Notes under the pieces: generated by a model
Database searches by the model: none
The model's input: the letters and a program-made list of their open reading frames with translations, nothing else
What the model was told of the DNA's origin: nothing
In this document: positions 1 through 10,978 of the stretch, piece by piece
Layout: each line of letters opens with the position of its first letter
Position numbering within the stretch: the stretch's first letter is position 1
From: Pectobacterium polonicum
GTDB taxonomy: Bacteria > Pseudomonadota > Gammaproteobacteria > Enterobacterales > Enterobacteriaceae
Direction of reading: 5' to 3'
Assembly (NCBI RefSeq): GCF_005497185.1
Contig: NZ_RJTN01000009.1
Coordinates: forward strand, 62,001-126,000
DNA length: 64,000 nucleotides
Program-made: the position numbers and the translations under genes

Positions 1-812
1 TTGTAACCGCTACGTTCCAGCGCTTCAGCCACTTCCAGCGTAGCGTTCTTGGTACGAACGAAAATAATTGCCGCATCAAAATCTTCTGCTTCCAGGAAAC
101 GCACCAGCGCTTCATTTTTACGCATACCCTGCACCGTCCAGTAGCTCTGGCTGATGTCTGGGCGCGTAGTCACGCTTGATTGGATGCGAACTTCTTGCGG
201 ATCTTTCATGAAACGACGCGTAATGCGGCGAATCGCTTCCGGCATGGTGGCAGAGAACAGCGCAGTCTGATGCGCAGCAGGGATCTGAGCCATGATGTTT
301 TCAACATCTTCGATGAAGCCCATACGCAGCATTTCATCAGCTTCATCCAGAACCAGACCACTCAGATTAGACAGATCCAGCGTACCGCGTTTCAAGTGAT
401 CCAGCAGACGACCAGGAGTACCCACAACGATCTGGGCTCCACCACGCAAAGCGCGCAGTTGAACGTCATAACGCTGGCCGCCGTACAGGGCAACAACATT
501 AACGCCGTGCATATGCTTGGCAAAATCATTACAGGCTTCAGCAACCTGAACAGCCAGCTCACGGGTTGGTGCCAGCACCAGCATCTGCGGTGCTTTTAAC
601 TCAGGCTTTAAATTATTAAGTAATGGCAGAGCAAAAGCCGCAGTTTTACCGCTACCGGTCTGTGCCATACCCAGCACATCACGACCGTTCAGCAGGTGAG
701 GAATACATTCAGCCTGAATCGGCGATGGTTTTTCATAGCCCAGATCGGTCAGGGCATTAATAATAGGAGCAGACAGCCCCAAATCGGAAAAAGAAGTAAA
801 TAAATCAGTCAT
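1..812 (-). CDS. deaD: DeaD/CsdA DEAD-box RNA helicase, N-terminal part (cut by window start)
   Basis: ATP-dependent RNA helicase acting in ribosome assembly and mRNA decay, most needed in the cold. The first about 270 residues are present, beginning [13 protein letters not shown]; the C-terminal part lies before base 1. Visible motifs are the Q motif (YEKPSPIQ, from residue 26), Walker A AQTGSGKT (50-57), [16 protein letters not shown], the DEAD box (LDEADEM, near 155) and SAT. These follow E. coli DeaD almost residue for residue. The ATG overlaps the stop of the small upstream ORF yrbN by 8 nt, so translation of the two may be coupled. nlpI and pnp lie upstream on the same strand, as in E. 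coli. Confidence 0.97.
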   Translation of the reverse strand, partial: MTDLFTSFSDLGLSAPIINALTDLGYEKPSPIQAECIPHLLNGRDVLGMAQTGSGKTAAFALPLLNNLKPELKAPQMLVLAPTRELAVQVAEACNDFAKHMHGVNVVALYGGQRYDVQLRALRGGAQIVVGTPGRLLDHLKRGTLDLSNLSGLVLDEADEMLRMGFIEDVENIMAQIPAAHQTALFSATMPEAIRRITRRFMKDPQEVRIQSSVTTRPDISQSYWTVQGMRKNEALVRFLEAEDFDAAIIFVRTKNATLEVAEALERSGY

Positions 813-882
813 GTACACGTGCCTCATTAAACATGGCGGCCAGTCTACATAACTCGTCGTGAAAATTTTCAGTCATTTTCAT
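805..882 (-). CDS. yrbN: YrbN-like 25-residue peptide upstream of deaD
   Basis: A 25-codon ORF starting [13 protein letters not shown] and ending ARVHD. From memory it resembles E. coli YrbN (26 aa), which sits at the same place; the block [10 protein letters not shown] is the same. The last codons overlap the deaD start (ATGACTGA), the arrangement expected for translational coupling. It is too short for ordinary ORF calling. No function is known. It may act as a leader peptide or as a small protein in its own right. The support is positional and sequence conservation, not a domain. Confidence 0.75.
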   Translation of the reverse strand: MKMTENFHDELCRLAAMFNEARVHD

Positions 883-921
883 TGAAAAGTGTGAACCGGC
901 TCAAATTGGATTAAAAAGCGA

Positions 922-946
922 ACAAAAAAGCCCTCACCCGTGAAGG
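922..946 (-). terminator. Intrinsic terminator after nlpI
   Basis: On the minus strand a 6-bp stem (CCTTCA / TGAGGG) with a CGGG loop is followed by CTTTTTT. It sits about 40 nt past the nlpI stop, between nlpI and yrbN-deaD. Confidence 0.7.
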
Positions 947-986
947 TGATAACCGAAGTTTTTCAGGCTGATTAAGTGTTCGTCAG

Positions 987-1871
987 CTATTGCTGGTCCG
1001 ATCCTGATAGGTCGTCTTGCTCTTGGCCTAATAGCGCCAATTCCAACAATGCATAGCGGTGCTCAACAAAGTTATGGACGTTGTTGGCAACCGTCAGCTT
1101 GAACAGCGCCAAAGCGGTGTTCTTGTCCCCCAGACTTAGGTAGTGCTTACCTAAATAGAAGTCAGTTTCACTGAGATGCTCAGCGAGCGAAGTGTTATCC
1201 GTAGCTTCTTCCTGTAAACGCTGCATCAGTGTTTTTTCACTGATACTGCCCAGGTAGAATTCGACAATATTCCATCCCCAAGGCCCTTTCTTCGCGTCGT
1301 CATAGCGTTTCTTCAACGCAATTTTGGCCGTCTCTGGATTGATTTCTCGCTCCACAAGATACAGCCATAACGAACGGAAAGGATCATTCGGATCGTCTCG
1401 ATAAAACGCCAGCAGATCATCCTGCGCTAACAGATAGCGACCGCCATAATACAAAGCGATGCCACGGTTTAAACGCGCGTAATTGTAAGTTGGATCAAGC
1501 TCTAGTACAGAATCAAACGCTTCATAGGCAGCATCAAAATTGCCTGCCTGCGTTAAATAGATACCCAAATAGTTAAAAACTTCTGGAATATCAGGGCGGA
1601 TCGTCAGCGCTTGTGAAAAATCATTTCGCGCCAATGCCCGTAGCCCGAGGCTATCATACAGCACTCCGCGCTCATATAATAGCTGTGCTCGCTCATCATC
1701 GGTTAATGCTCGGCTTGCAAGGATTTGTTCCATGCGTGCCAGAATCACTTCCTGCTGTAAAGTAGGCTGTAACGGAATCGCCAATACTGCGTCTTTACGC
1801 CAATCCGTGTTGCTGCATCCTGCCAGCATGAGTGCTGTTGCAACATAACACCAGCGCAAGAAAGGCTTCAT
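987..1871 (-). CDS. nlpI: NlpI lipoprotein with TPR repeats
   Basis: Outer-membrane lipoprotein of 294 aa. In E. coli it is an adaptor that brings the protease Prc to the peptidoglycan hydrolase MepS and scaffolds other cell-wall hydrolases. The N-terminus has a type II signal sequence with lipobox LAGC (residues 16-19; Cys19 is the lipidated residue). TPR repeats cover about residues 60-165 ([41 protein letters not shown]), with a further helical repeat region at the C-terminus ([15 protein letters not shown]). Length and ends match the E. coli protein. It lies between pnp and deaD, the conserved enterobacterial order. Confidence 0.96.
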   Translation of the reverse strand: MKPFLRWCYVATALMLAGCSNTDWRKDAVLAIPLQPTLQQEVILARMEQILASRALTDDERAQLLYERGVLYDSLGLRALARNDFSQALTIRPDIPEVFNYLGIYLTQAGNFDAAYEAFDSVLELDPTYNYARLNRGIALYYGGRYLLAQDDLLAFYRDDPNDPFRSLWLYLVEREINPETAKIALKKRYDDAKKGPWGWNIVEFYLGSISEKTLMQRLQEEATDNTSLAEHLSETDFYLGKHYLSLGDKNTALALFKLTVANNVHNFVEHRYALLELALLGQEQDDLSGSDQQ

Positions 1872-1957
1872 TTCCCACTCCCGAAGACAAACATTGGATG
1901 AACATCCTGTCCCGGACTGCTCAACGCAAGGACATCCATACCCTTACGATATACGCA

Positions 1958-1984
1958 GCACCTTGCCATAATCAGGCAAGGTGC
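1958..1984 (-). terminator. Inverted repeat at the 3' end of pnp
   Basis: A perfect 10-bp stem (GCACCTTGCC / GGCAAGGTGC) with a 7-nt loop lies 25 nt after the pnp stop. There is no U-run on the minus strand, so it may protect or define the pnp 3' end rather than terminate on its own. Confidence 0.55.
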
Positions 1985-2008
1985 CATAGGACCGTTTTCT
2001 AACAGTCG

Positions 2009-4129
2009 TTATTCCTCAGAAGACGGGGCTGCCGCTTCCTGAGTTTGCGCATTAGCTTCTTTGATGCTTAAGCGCACACGGCCCTGACGGTCAACTTCCA
2101 GAACCTTGACTGGCACTTCCTGACCCATTTGCAGGTAGTCAGTCACTTTCTCTACACGCTTGTCGGCGATCTGAGAAATATGTACCAGACCTTCTTTACC
2201 GCCGCCAATAGCGACGAAAGCACCAAAATCAACGATGCGGGTAACTTTACCCTGATACACGCGGCCGACTTCGATTTCGGCAGTGATCTCTTCAATACGA
2301 CGAATCGCGTGTTTCGCTTTTTCGCCGTCGGTTGAAGCGATCTTCACTGTACCATCGTCTTCGATTTCAATGGTCGTACCCGTCTCTTCGGTCAGAGCAC
2401 GGATCACTGAACCACCTTTACCGATCACATCTTTGATCTTATCGGTACTGATTTTGATGGTGTGAATACGCGGTGCAAATTCGGAGATATCGCCACGCGG
2501 CGTGCTGATTGCCTGCTCCATCACACCCAGAATGTGCAAACGCGCACCTTTGGCTTGATTCAAAGCAACCTGCATGATCTCACGGGTAATCCCTTCGATC
2601 TTGATATCCATTTGCAGCGCGGTGATACCTTCGCGGCTACCAGCAACTTTGAAGTCCATATCGCCCAGGTGGTCTTCATCACCCAGAATGTCGGACAGAA
2701 CAACGAAGTTGTCGCCTTCTTTCACCAGACCCATCGCGATACCCGCAACGGCTGATTTGATCGGCACACCTGCATCCATCAGTGCCAGAGAAGCACCGCA
2801 GACAGACGCCATCGAAGAAGAACCGTTAGATTCTGTGATTTCAGATACCACACGCACAGTGTACGGGAATTCGCTCGCCTTCGGCATAACAGCCAACACG
2901 CCGCGCTTAGCCAGACGACCGTGACCAATTTCACGACGCTTAGGCGAACCAACCATACCGGTTTCACCAACAGAGTACGGAGGGAAGTTGTAGTGCAGCA
3001 GGAAGCGATCGGTACGTTCACCGGTCAGTTCATCAATGGTCTGGGCATCACGCTCAGTACCCAGCGTTGCAGTGACCAACGCCTGCGTTTCACCACGGGT
3101 GAACAGCGCAGAACCGTGGGTACGCGGCAGTACACCCGTACGCACGTCCAGACCACGAATCATGTCTTTTTCACGGCCATCGATGCGCGGTTCGCCAGCC
3201 AGTACGCGGCTACGCACAACGTTTTTCTCGACGTTGCCCAGAATTTCCTGGATCTCGCCAGCATTCAGCGTCTCATCTTCGGCTTGCAGAGCAGCAACAA
3301 CATCAGCTTTGATGACGTCAACCTGTGCATAGCGCTCTTGTTTTTCGGTGATGCGATAAGCGTCACCCAAACGAGCTTCAGACAAAGCCTGTACACGCTG
3401 CTCTAAAGAAACATTAACTTCTGGCGCATGCCATTCCCACTTCGGTTTGCCTGCTTCGGCAACCAGAGCGTTGATGTTTTCGATAACCACCTGTTGTTGA
3501 TCGTGACCAAACACGACGGCACCCAGCATTTGGTCTTCACTCAGCAGGTCAGCTTCGGATTCCACCATCAGAACCGCGCCTTCTGTACCTGCAACAACCA
3601 GATCCAGACGGCTTTCTTTCAGCTCGTCCGTTGTTGGGTTCAGGACATACTGATCGTTCAGGTAACCGACGCGCGCCGCACCGATAGGACCGCTGAACGG
3701 GATACCGGACAGACTCAGTGCCGCAGAGGCGCCAATCATGGCAACGATGTCAGGGTTAACCTGTGGATTAACAGAAACGACAGTTGCAATCACCTGAACT
3801 TCATTCAGGAAACCTTCTGGGAACAGAGGGCGAATCGGACGGTCAATCAGACGAGAAATTAGCGTTTCGCCTTCACTTGGACGACCTTCACGGCGGAAGA
3901 AACCACCGGGGAAACGTCCAGCAGCGTAGGTACGCTCTTGATAATTAACCGTCAACGGGAAGAAACTTTGGCCGGGTTTAGCGTTTTTAGCGCCGACAAC
4001 GGTAACAAATACCGCTGTGTCATCCATGCTTACCATTACAGCAGCGGTAGCCTGGCGTGCCATCATACCTGTCTCTAACGTGACGGTATGCTGACCATAT
4101 TGAAACTTACGAACGATCGGATTCAGCAA
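2009..4129 (-). CDS. pnp: Polynucleotide phosphorylase
   Basis: 3'-to-5' phosphorolytic exoribonuclease, the trimeric exonuclease of the RNA degradosome. 706 aa with two RNase PH-like domains (about 1-140 and 320-550), a KH domain (about 555-615, signature [11 protein letters not shown]) and an S1 domain (about 620-690, [21 protein letters not shown]). The start codon is TTG (bases 4127-4129), preceded by AAGGAT. The same rare start is used by E. coli pnp and keeps the N-terminus [13 protein letters not shown]. It follows rpsO, whose terminator is leaky in E. coli. A hairpin in the leader (4215-4261) fits the known RNase III/PNPase autoregulation. Confidence 0.98.
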   Translation of the reverse strand: MLNPIVRKFQYGQHTVTLETGMMARQATAAVMVSMDDTAVFVTVVGAKNAKPGQSFFPLTVNYQERTYAAGRFPGGFFRREGRPSEGETLISRLIDRPIRPLFPEGFLNEVQVIATVVSVNPQVNPDIVAMIGASAALSLSGIPFSGPIGAARVGYLNDQYVLNPTTDELKESRLDLVVAGTEGAVLMVESEADLLSEDQMLGAVVFGHDQQQVVIENINALVAEAGKPKWEWHAPEVNVSLEQRVQALSEARLGDAYRITEKQERYAQVDVIKADVVAALQAEDETLNAGEIQEILGNVEKNVVRSRVLAGEPRIDGREKDMIRGLDVRTGVLPRTHGSALFTRGETQALVTATLGTERDAQTIDELTGERTDRFLLHYNFPPYSVGETGMVGSPKRREIGHGRLAKRGVLAVMPKASEFPYTVRVVSEITESNGSSSMASVCGASLALMDAGVPIKSAVAGIAMGLVKEGDNFVVLSDILGDEDHLGDMDFKVAGSREGITALQMDIKIEGITREIMQVALNQAKGARLHILGVMEQAISTPRGDISEFAPRIHTIKISTDKIKDVIGKGGSVIRALTEETGTTIEIEDDGTVKIASTDGEKAKHAIRRIEEITAEIEVGRVYQGKVTRIVDFGAFVAIGGGKEGLVHISQIADKRVEKVTDYLQMGQEVPVKVLEVDRQGRVRLSIKEANAQTQEAAAPSSEE

Positions 4130-4214
4130 AATAATATCCTTAACTGGGGCGCGTTACACGTATTCTAGATAAACGCACCAATGAACTCCCGACCTTTACA
4201 CTACATCCTCACGA

Positions 4215-4261
4215 CTAATGACAACCCTTATCTTGCTTATGCAGATAAAGCCTCTCATTAG
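4215..4261 (-). promoter_or_regulatory. pnp leader hairpin, probable RNase III autoregulation site
   Basis: A long two-part hairpin in the pnp 5' leader: outer stem CTAATGA/TCATTAG (7 bp) and inner stem CTTTATCT/AGATAAGG closing a short loop. In E. coli, RNase III cuts an equivalent stem in the pnp leader and PNPase then destroys its own message. Assignment rests on position and shape. Confidence 0.6.
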
Positions 4262-4330
4262 CCGCGCGAACCTCTGTAATGAAAGATCATATTTAACAAC
4301 AATACACTACTCTGTTTTGCTAACGCTTCC

Positions 4331-4360
4331 TAGAAGAAAGGGGCCAAAAGAGGCCCCTTC
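4331..4360 (-). terminator. rpsO terminator
   Basis: GGGGCC / GGCCCC stem followed on the minus strand by CTTTCTTCT, 20 nt after rpsO. In E. coli the matching terminator lets part of the transcription through into pnp. Confidence 0.85.
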
Positions 4361-4379
4361 CCACTGAAACTCAGAAGAC

Positions 4380-4649
4380 TTAGCGACGCAGACCCAGACG
4401 CTCGATCAGACTGGTGTAACGTGCTACATCTTTACGCTTCAGGTAGTCCAGCAGCTTACGACGCTGAGAAACCATACGCAGCAGACCACGACGGCTGTGG
4501 TGATCTTTTTTGTGCTCAGAAAAGTGGCCTTGCAGATGGTTGATCTGCGCAGTCAGCAAAGCAACCTGAACTTCAGTAGAACCACTATCGTTAGTGCCAC
4601 GACCGAAGTCTGCTACGATTTTAGCTTTAGCTTCAACACTTAGAGACAT
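4380..4649 (-). CDS. rpsO: 30S ribosomal protein S15
   Basis: Primary 16S rRNA-binding protein of the small subunit platform, 89 aa. The start is [12 protein letters not shown] at 4649, with GGAG upstream. A longer in-frame reading upstream only runs through the promoter region and is not used. The S15 signature is present ([20 protein letters not shown]). It has its own promoter at the end of truB and a terminator before pnp. Confidence 0.98.
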   Translation of the reverse strand: MSLSVEAKAKIVADFGRGTNDSGSTEVQVALLTAQINHLQGHFSEHKKDHHSRRGLLRMVSQRRKLLDYLKRKDVARYTSLIERLGLRR

Positions 4650-4725
4650 TGTAATACTCCAAACATTATAGATAAAAAAACAGGCGCCGATCTCTAATTC
4701 AGCTACCCAATAGTCAAGCCGCGCT

Positions 4726-4754
4726 ATTCTACCCTCAGCGTTCTGCGATAGCAA
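4726..4754 (-). promoter_or_regulatory. rpsO promoter
   Basis: TTGCTA, 17 bp, TAGAAT on the minus strand, just past the truB stop and about 75 nt before rpsO. It has good spacing and -10. It lies where E. coli has its main rpsO promoter. Confidence 0.6.
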
Positions 4755-4771
4755 GGTAGCTACAGGCGGGT

Positions 4772-5716
4772 TTACACCGGAAACTCAACAACCAAACGTC
4801 GTGGTGCAACGCGACCATCGTCGTCAATTTCACCCATTCCGATAAATTTGTGCGCGTCACCCTCGGTGATTCTCACCATGCCGTTCAACGGTGCATTCGC
4901 TGCCTGAACCGCTTGCCCGAGCTTCAAATAACCTGCAACAACTGGCGGCAAATTCACTTCAGGGAAATCAATGACCGGGCTTTCCATCGGCATAAGTAGC
5001 GGATCAAGAGTCAGAGAAAGTGCGTGTTCTTGCGCCTGAGCCTGCTCGACCAATGCCGACAACTGCTCCAGCGTCACCATTCTTTCGGTAGGGTACGTGG
5101 CAACCTGCAAGCGACGCAGGTAAATCACATGCGCGCCACATCCCAGCTTTTCACCCAGATCGTCAATAATGGTACGGATGTACGTCCCTTTCGAGCAGTG
5201 GATCTCTAGCTCCAGTTCATCGCCTTCCCAACGAATAAACTGAAGTTCGTAAACGGTGATTTCACGCGCTTCACGCGGAACCGTTAGCCCCTGACGAGCG
5301 TACTCATACAGCTTACGCCCCTGGTATTTCAGCGCCGAGTACATGGATGGCACTTGTTGCGTAGTGCCGCGAAAGCTCTCCAGCGACTGCTCCAGATCCG
5401 TAGCAGAAAAGCCAATCGCACGTTCTTCAATGACGTTGCCATCGGCATCAGAGGTATCAGTGCGTTGCCCAAGGCGAGCAATGACACGGTAACGCTTATC
5501 AGAATCCAGCAAATATTGGGAAAACTTTGTCGCTTCCCCAAGACAAATCGGCAGCATACCGGTTGCTAATGGGTCTAACGCCCCAGTATGGCCCGCTCTG
5601 TTAGCGTTGAAAATCCGTTTTACTTTCTGCAAAACATCATTAGACGACACGCCCTGCGGTTTATCTAATAACAATACGCCGTGTACATCACGGCCACGGC
5701 GACGAGGACGACTCAT
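4772..5716 (-). CDS. truB: tRNA pseudouridine(55) synthase TruB
   Basis: Makes pseudouridine-55 in the T loop of almost all elongator tRNAs. 314 aa. The catalytic motif [11 protein letters not shown] is present with the nucleophile Asp48. Further family blocks are [12 protein letters not shown] and SKGTYIRTI, followed by a C-terminal PUA-type domain (about 250-314). The start overlaps the rbfA stop (TAATG), so the two are probably coupled. It is part of the rimP-nusA-infB-rbfA-truB-rpsO-pnp series. Confidence 0.98.
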   Translation of the reverse strand: MSRPRRRGRDVHGVLLLDKPQGVSSNDVLQKVKRIFNANRAGHTGALDPLATGMLPICLGEATKFSQYLLDSDKRYRVIARLGQRTDTSDADGNVIEERAIGFSATDLEQSLESFRGTTQQVPSMYSALKYQGRKLYEYARQGLTVPREAREITVYELQFIRWEGDELELEIHCSKGTYIRTIIDDLGEKLGCGAHVIYLRRLQVATYPTERMVTLEQLSALVEQAQAQEHALSLTLDPLLMPMESPVIDFPEVNLPPVVAGYLKLGQAVQAANAPLNGMVRITEGDAHKFIGMGEIDDDGRVAPRRLVVEFPV

Positions 5717-6114
5717 TAATCCTCCTGATCTTCGCCCGTAACAGAACGACGTTCCGTATCGTTTCTAACCACATTGGTCACCAGATTGGACATTCTCATC
5801 CCTTCAACCAGTGAGTTGTCATAGGAGAAGGTCAATTCAGGAACAACACGCAGGCGCATTGCTTTACCAATCATCATACGGATAAAGCCAGACGCATCTT
5901 GCAGTGCTTTCACCGCTATTTTAACTTGCTCTGGCTCGTTATCATTCAGGAAGGTCACAAAAACCTTGGCATACGCCAGATCGCGAGAAACTTCCACACC
6001 AGATACGGTCGCCATACCGATGCGCGGATCTTTCACTTCACGTTGAATGATAATGGCGATTTCTTTTTGCATTTCCTGCGCAACGCGCTGGGTGCGGCTG
6101 AATTCTTTTGCCAT
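5716..6114 (-). CDS. rbfA: Ribosome-binding factor A
   Basis: Late 30S maturation factor needed for 16S rRNA 5'-end processing and cold growth. 132 aa, a single KH-like domain ([34 protein letters not shown]) with a short acidic tail. It lies between infB and truB and overlaps the truB start by one base. Confidence 0.97.
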   Translation of the reverse strand: MAKEFSRTQRVAQEMQKEIAIIIQREVKDPRIGMATVSGVEVSRDLAYAKVFVTFLNDNEPEQVKIAVKALQDASGFIRMMIGKAMRLRVVPELTFSYDNSLVEGMRMSNLVTNVVRNDTERRSVTGEDQED

Positions 6115-6130
6115 GATAAATCCTCCAGTA

Positions 6131-6155
6131 AAAATCGGGGGGCACTAGGCCCCCC
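6131..6155 (-). terminator. Terminator-like hairpin between infB and rbfA
   Basis: A 7-bp all-GC stem (GGGGGGC / GCCCCCC, loop 5 nt) followed on the minus strand by GATTTTTAC. It lies 33 nt after infB and 17 nt before the rbfA ATG. It could attenuate the operon or stabilise the infB 3' end. Confidence 0.6.
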
Positions 6156-6187
6156 TTACAAATCACTTACGTCGTCGCTGAAATGGA

Positions 6188-8890
6188 TTAGGCGATCGTA
6201 CGTTTGATCTCAATCGTTTCAAAGACTTCGATCATATCGCCTGGGCGAACGTCGTTGTAGTTCTTCACGCCGATACCACATTCCATGCCGTTACGGACTT
6301 CGTTAACGTCATCTTTGAAGCGGCGCAGAGATTCCAGCTCGCCTTCATAGATAACCACGTTGTCACGCAGTACACGGATTTTGTTGTGACGCTTAACGAT
6401 ACCCTCCGTCACCATACAACCGGCGATAGCGCCAAATTTCGGTGATTTAAAGACGTCACGCACTTCGGCCAGACCGATGATCTCTTGCTTGTATTCAGGC
6501 GCCAGCATACCGCTCATCGCCTGTTTCACTTCGTCAATCAAATCATAGATGACGGAGTAATAACGCAGATCCAAACTTTCCGCTTCGACTACACGGCGAG
6601 CTGATGCATCTGCACGAACATTAAAGCCAAGGATAATCGCATTCGATGCCGCTGCCAGCGTGGCGTCCGTTTCTGTGATACCGCCCACACCAGAACCGAC
6701 AATCTTCACTTTCACTTCGTCAGTAGACAGTTTCTGCAGTGAGTCGGAAATGGCTTCACAAGAACCCTGTACGTCAGATTTCAGAACGATGTTCAGTTCA
6801 GAAACTTCACCTTCAGTCATGTTGGCAAACATGTTTTCCAGTTTAGATTTCTGCTGACGAGCCAGTTTGACTTCACGGAATTTACCCTGGCGATACAAGG
6901 CAACTTCACGCGCTTTCTTCTCATCACGAACAACCGTAGCTTCATCACCTGCGGCAGGCACACCGGACATACCGAGAATTTCAACAGGAATAGAAGGACC
7001 CGCTGACGCAATTTCACGGCCTAATTCATCACGCATCGCACGGACACGGCCATATTCAAAGCCGCACAGAACGATGTCGCCTTTATTCAGCGTACCTTCA
7101 CGAACCAGTACGGTTGCAACCGGGCCACGACCTTTATCCAAGAAGGATTCGATCACTACACCGTTTGCCATGCCGCTACGGACCGCTTTCAGCTCCAGAA
7201 CTTCGGCCTGCAACAGAATCGCATCTAGCAGCTCATCAATACCCGTACCCGCTTTAGCTGATACGTGGACAAACTGAGATTCACCGCCCCACTCTTCTGG
7301 CATGATACCGTACTGAGACAGCTCAGTTTTCACACGATCTGGATCGGCATCAGGTTTATCGATTTTGTTTACAGCGACAACAACCGGAACCTGAGCCGCT
7401 TTCGCGTGCTGGATAGCTTCGATTGTCTGAGGCATCACGCCATCATCTGCCGCCACAACCAGTACCACGATATCCGTAGCTTGAGCACCACGAGCACGCA
7501 TTGCGGTAAACGCGGCGTGTCCCGGTGTATCCAGGAACGTAATCATGCCGTTGTCAGTTTCAACGTGGTAGGCACCGATGTGCTGGGTAATACCACCCGC
7601 TTCGCCTGCCGCTACCTTGGTTGAACGGATATAGTCAAGCAGAGAGGTTTTACCGTGGTCAACGTGACCCATGATGGTCACAACCGGCGCGCGGGATTCT
7701 GCCGCAACACCCATATCACGGTCGCTCATTACCGCTTCTTCCAGCTCGTTCTCACGACGCAGGATGACTTTATGGCCCATCTCTTCCGCGACCAGTTGCG
7801 CGGTTTCCTGGTCGATGACCTGGTTGATGGTTGCCATTGCGCCCAGTTTCATCATCGTTTTGATGACCTGAGAGCCTTTAACGGCCATTTTGTTAGCCAG
7901 TTCAGCAACGGTAACCGTTTCACCAATCACAACATCGCGGTTAACCGCCTGAGCAGGCTTATTGAAGCTCTGCTGTAGTGAGCTTGGCTTACGCTTACCT
8001 TTACCACCACGGGTAACGGCACGCGCTTCTTCACGGTCAGCTTTGGACTCAGACTGACGGTTACCTTTCTTCTGCTTGGTAACTTTAGCAGCACGGGTGC
8101 GGCTACGGCGTTCACCTTCAACCTGACGGTCATTCTCATCTTCCGCTTCGCGCGCATGATGAGATGTCGTCACATGGTAATCAGCAGATTCTTCAGGTTT
8201 AGCGCTTTCCGCTTCCCAACGTCCGGCGTTTTCTTCAGCCATGCGGCGAGCTTCTTCAGCAATACGACGCGCTTCTTCTTCAACTTTAAGACGCGCAGTT
8301 TCTTCTGCTTTACGCTTAAGCTCGGCAGCTTCCGCTTCACGTTTCGCTTTCTCTGACTGAGGAGCCGGCTTGGTCATATTTTCGTTTTGTTGGTTCGTCA
8401 CTTTTTCTTTTTCCGCTACATCACGCTTAGCTTTTTCAGCGGCTTCACGTTTGGCTTGCTCGTCGGCAGCACGCTTCGCTTTCTCAGCAGCTTCGCGCAG
8501 ATCGGCCTCGCGTTTAGCCTGCTCTTCAGCGGCACGTTGTGCCTGTTCTTCCGCTTCACGCCGTGCCTGCTCTTCCTCTTCAGCCCGTTGGGCATCAATC
8601 GGATCGCGTTTTACATAAGTGCGTGTCTTGCGGACTTCGATCTGCACCGACTTACTTTTACCGCCGGTGCTAGGGACATTTAACGTGCTACGCGTTTTGC
8701 GTTGCAGCGTTAATTTACTCGGCGCATTACCGCGATCGCGGTTCAGATGCGCTAATAACGTTTCTTTTTCATGCTGGGTCACAGAGTCCGATGCAGACTT
8801 GGTCATTCCCGCATCAGCAAACTGCTGTACCAGACGGTCCACCGGAGTTTGAATCTCTGCGGCCAGCGATTTTACGGTTACATCTGTCAT
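6188..8890 (-). CDS. infB: Translation initiation factor IF-2
   Basis: GTPase that places initiator tRNA on the 30S subunit and promotes subunit joining. 900 aa. An N-terminal IF2 subdomain (1-50) is followed by a long charged helix rich in Ala/Glu/Lys/Arg (about 95-230), then a second IF2_N fold (about 320-370). The G domain has GHVDHGKT (about 408), DTPGH and NKID, followed by domains II-IV. In-frame GTG (8399-8401, VTNQQNEN) and ATG (8375-8377, MTKPAP) codons match the internal starts that give the shorter IF2 isoforms in E. coli. It is followed by rbfA after a GC hairpin and preceded by nusA. Confidence 0.98.
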   Translation of the reverse strand: MTDVTVKSLAAEIQTPVDRLVQQFADAGMTKSASDSVTQHEKETLLAHLNRDRGNAPSKLTLQRKTRSTLNVPSTGGKSKSVQIEVRKTRTYVKRDPIDAQRAEEEEQARREAEEQAQRAAEEQAKREADLREAAEKAKRAADEQAKREAAEKAKRDVAEKEKVTNQQNENMTKPAPQSEKAKREAEAAELKRKAEETARLKVEEEARRIAEEARRMAEENAGRWEAESAKPEESADYHVTTSHHAREAEDENDRQVEGERRSRTRAAKVTKQKKGNRQSESKADREEARAVTRGGKGKRKPSSLQQSFNKPAQAVNRDVVIGETVTVAELANKMAVKGSQVIKTMMKLGAMATINQVIDQETAQLVAEEMGHKVILRRENELEEAVMSDRDMGVAAESRAPVVTIMGHVDHGKTSLLDYIRSTKVAAGEAGGITQHIGAYHVETDNGMITFLDTPGHAAFTAMRARGAQATDIVVLVVAADDGVMPQTIEAIQHAKAAQVPVVVAVNKIDKPDADPDRVKTELSQYGIMPEEWGGESQFVHVSAKAGTGIDELLDAILLQAEVLELKAVRSGMANGVVIESFLDKGRGPVATVLVREGTLNKGDIVLCGFEYGRVRAMRDELGREIASAGPSIPVEILGMSGVPAAGDEATVVRDEKKAREVALYRQGKFREVKLARQQKSKLENMFANMTEGEVSELNIVLKSDVQGSCEAISDSLQKLSTDEVKVKIVGSGVGGITETDATLAAASNAIILGFNVRADASARRVVEAESLDLRYYSVIYDLIDEVKQAMSGMLAPEYKQEIIGLAEVRDVFKSPKFGAIAGCMVTEGIVKRHNKIRVLRDNVVIYEGELESLRRFKDDVNEVRNGMECGIGVKNYNDVRPGDMIEVFETIEIKRTIA

Positions 8891-8915
8891 GCTGTTCCTT
8901 TCCTGCTACAGTTCG

Positions 8916-10445
8916 TTATTCGTTGTCGTCGCCAAACCAACAGATATTACGCGCGGCCATAATTAATTCGCCCGCTTGCTCATCATTGAGCTCTTCAATA
9001 TCTGTCAGGTCGTCGACGCCCTGTTCAGCAAGATCTTCCAGCGTACAAACACCGATCGCAGCAAGTTTGAACGCCAACTCACGCGACAGCCCAGGCAAGC
9101 TAAGCAAGTCTTCAGCAGGTTGACCGTCACCAAGGCTTTCTTCATGCGCCAGTGCCAGCGTTGTTAATGCAGCTTTAGCACGCTCACGCAATGCTTCAAC
9201 GGTTTCTTCATCAAGGCCTTCGATAGCCAACAGTTCCTTGATTGGCACGTAGGCCAGTTCTTCAAGTGAAGAGAAACCTTCTTCAACCAGCACAGTGGCA
9301 AACTCTTCATCAATATCAAGATGCTTGGTAAAGACGTCGATTGCAGCATGTGCTTCAGCCTGATGCTTGGCTTGAAGATCTTCCACTGTCATCACGTTCA
9401 GTTCCCAACGATCGTCTGAACGATGCTGTTTCAATAGTTGGGAAGCCAGACGGACGTTCTGCCCGTTGCGACCAATCGCCTGAGCCAGATTGCTCGACTC
9501 AACGGCAATATCCATCGTGCAGGTATCTTCATCAACGACGATCGATACGACATCAGCAGGTGCCATAGCATTGATCACAAACTGTGCAGGATTGTCATCC
9601 CACAGAATGATATCAATACGCTCGCCGCCCAGTTCACTGGAAACAGCCTGCACACGTGCACCACGCATACCGACACAAGCCCCAACGGGATCGATGCGTT
9701 TGTCATTCGTCTTCACTGCAATTTTCGCACGTGAACCCGGATCGCGAGCCGCAGCCTTAATCTCGATAACTTCTTCACCGATTTCTGGCACTTCAATGCG
9801 GAAGAGTTCAACCAGCATTTCCGGACGGGAACGGCTGACAAACAGTTGAGCACCGCGAGCTTCTGGACGAACAGAGTACAGCACGCCACGAATACGGTCG
9901 CCAGGGCGAAAATTTTCGCGAGGCAGCATGTCTTCACGGCCAATGACGGCTTCCGCACTCGTGTTAGAACCATCCATTGGTCTGACTTCAAGCGAAATAT
10001 TATCACGGTTCACCTTCTTCACGACACCGGTGATAATCTCGCCTTCTTGTTCACGGAACTGATCAACAACCATCGCACGTTCAGCTTCACGAACTTTCTG
10101 TACGATAACTTGTTTTGCCGTTTGCGTCGTAATGCGGTCAAAGGTTACGGATTCGATTTGATCTTCAACGTAGCCACCCACATCGAGAGAAGGATCTTCA
10201 AACTGCGCAGCATCAAGCGTAATTTCGCGAGTTGGCTGAGTGACTTCATTCACCACTAACCAACGACGGAAGGTATCAAAATCGCCCGTTTTGCGATCGA
10301 TACTGACGCGAACATCAATTTCCTGTTCGTATTTTTTCTTGGTCGCTGTCGCCAGTGCGGTTTCCAACGCTTCAAAAATCTTCTCGCGCGGAAGGGCTTT
10401 CTCATTGGAAACTGCTTCAACAACAGCCAGAATCTCTTTGTTCAT
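8916..10445 (-). CDS. nusA: Transcription termination/antitermination factor NusA
   Basis: Binds RNA polymerase and nascent RNA and modulates pausing, termination and antitermination. 509 aa. The start is [13 protein letters not shown] at 10445; six extra codons upstream have no conservation. Domains: N-terminal RNAP-binding (1-130), S1 (135-205), KH1 (about 235-295, [12 protein letters not shown]), KH2 (about 305-360, [14 protein letters not shown]) and two acidic repeats to the end ([10 protein letters not shown]). It is about 14 residues longer than E. coli NusA through two small insertions, near 153-165 in S1 and 337-346 in KH2. It lies between rimP and infB. Confidence 0.97.
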   Translation of the reverse strand: MNKEILAVVEAVSNEKALPREKIFEALETALATATKKKYEQEIDVRVSIDRKTGDFDTFRRWLVVNEVTQPTREITLDAAQFEDPSLDVGGYVEDQIESVTFDRITTQTAKQVIVQKVREAERAMVVDQFREQEGEIITGVVKKVNRDNISLEVRPMDGSNTSAEAVIGREDMLPRENFRPGDRIRGVLYSVRPEARGAQLFVSRSRPEMLVELFRIEVPEIGEEVIEIKAAARDPGSRAKIAVKTNDKRIDPVGACVGMRGARVQAVSSELGGERIDIILWDDNPAQFVINAMAPADVVSIVVDEDTCTMDIAVESSNLAQAIGRNGQNVRLASQLLKQHRSDDRWELNVMTVEDLQAKHQAEAHAAIDVFTKHLDIDEEFATVLVEEGFSSLEELAYVPIKELLAIEGLDEETVEALRERAKAALTTLALAHEESLGDGQPAEDLLSLPGLSRELAFKLAAIGVCTLEDLAEQGVDDLTDIEELNDEQAGELIMAARNICWFGDDNE

Positions 10446-10466
10446 CCTAGTTGCCTCATCCAAACT

Positions 10467-10919
10467 TTAAAAGTGGGGTACAAGATTCGCTTTCTGAATG
10501 TTGCTCAGCGCGAATACTTCATCTTTGCCTTCCACTGTTATGGTGATCATTTCGCCGTCAACAGCGCTGATCACACCCAACCATTTACGGCGATTCTGGA
10601 CTGCCATACGCAGCACCACTGTCACCTCTTCACCGATGAAATGCAGATAGTGTTCTGCGGTGAATAAGGGACGTTCGAGCCCTGGAGACGAAACTTCCAG
10701 GTTATAAGCAACAGTGATTGGGTCTTCTACATCCAATACCGCACTGACCTGGTGGCTGACATCAGCACAATCATCAACAGTGATCCCATCTTCACTATCA
10801 ATATAGATACGCAGCGTCGATTGGCGACTACGGATGAACTCAATTCCAACTAATTCATAGCCTAATGCGGCCACGGGCGCTGAAATCATCTCTGTTAATT
10901 TTTGCTCTAATGTGGACAA
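10467..10919 (-). CDS. rimP: Ribosome maturation factor RimP
   Basis: 30S assembly factor, 150 aa. The family core is clear ([46 protein letters not shown]). The most likely start is TTG at 10919 (reads [11 protein letters not shown]) with GGGGGTGG just upstream. GTG at 10925 or TTG at 10931 would add a few residues. It is the first protein gene after metY, and the leader carries two terminators. Confidence 0.95.
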   Translation of the reverse strand: MSTLEQKLTEMISAPVAALGYELVGIEFIRSRQSTLRIYIDSEDGITVDDCADVSHQVSAVLDVEDPITVAYNLEVSSPGLERPLFTAEHYLHFIGEEVTVVLRMAVQNRRKWLGVISAVDGEMITITVEGKDEVFALSNIQKANLVPHF

Positions 10920-10936
10920 GTCCACCCCCAAGACAT

Positions 10937-10957
10937 AAAAAAAGGGCCTAATAGCCC
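10937..10957 (-). terminator. Second intrinsic terminator between metY and rimP
   Basis: A short stem (GGGCT / GGCCC, loop ATTA) followed by a run of seven T on the minus strand. It ends only about 20 nt before the rimP start, so transcription into rimP-nusA-infB must read through it. Confidence 0.65.
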
Positions 10958-10978
10958 AGTTGTTTGTTGCCAAATAAC

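Noticed and set aside
8180-8620. Repetitive Ala/Glu/Lys/Arg coding stretch in infB as a recent tandem repeat
   Set aside because: This is the usual charged helix of enterobacterial IF2 and has no exact DNA repeat units.
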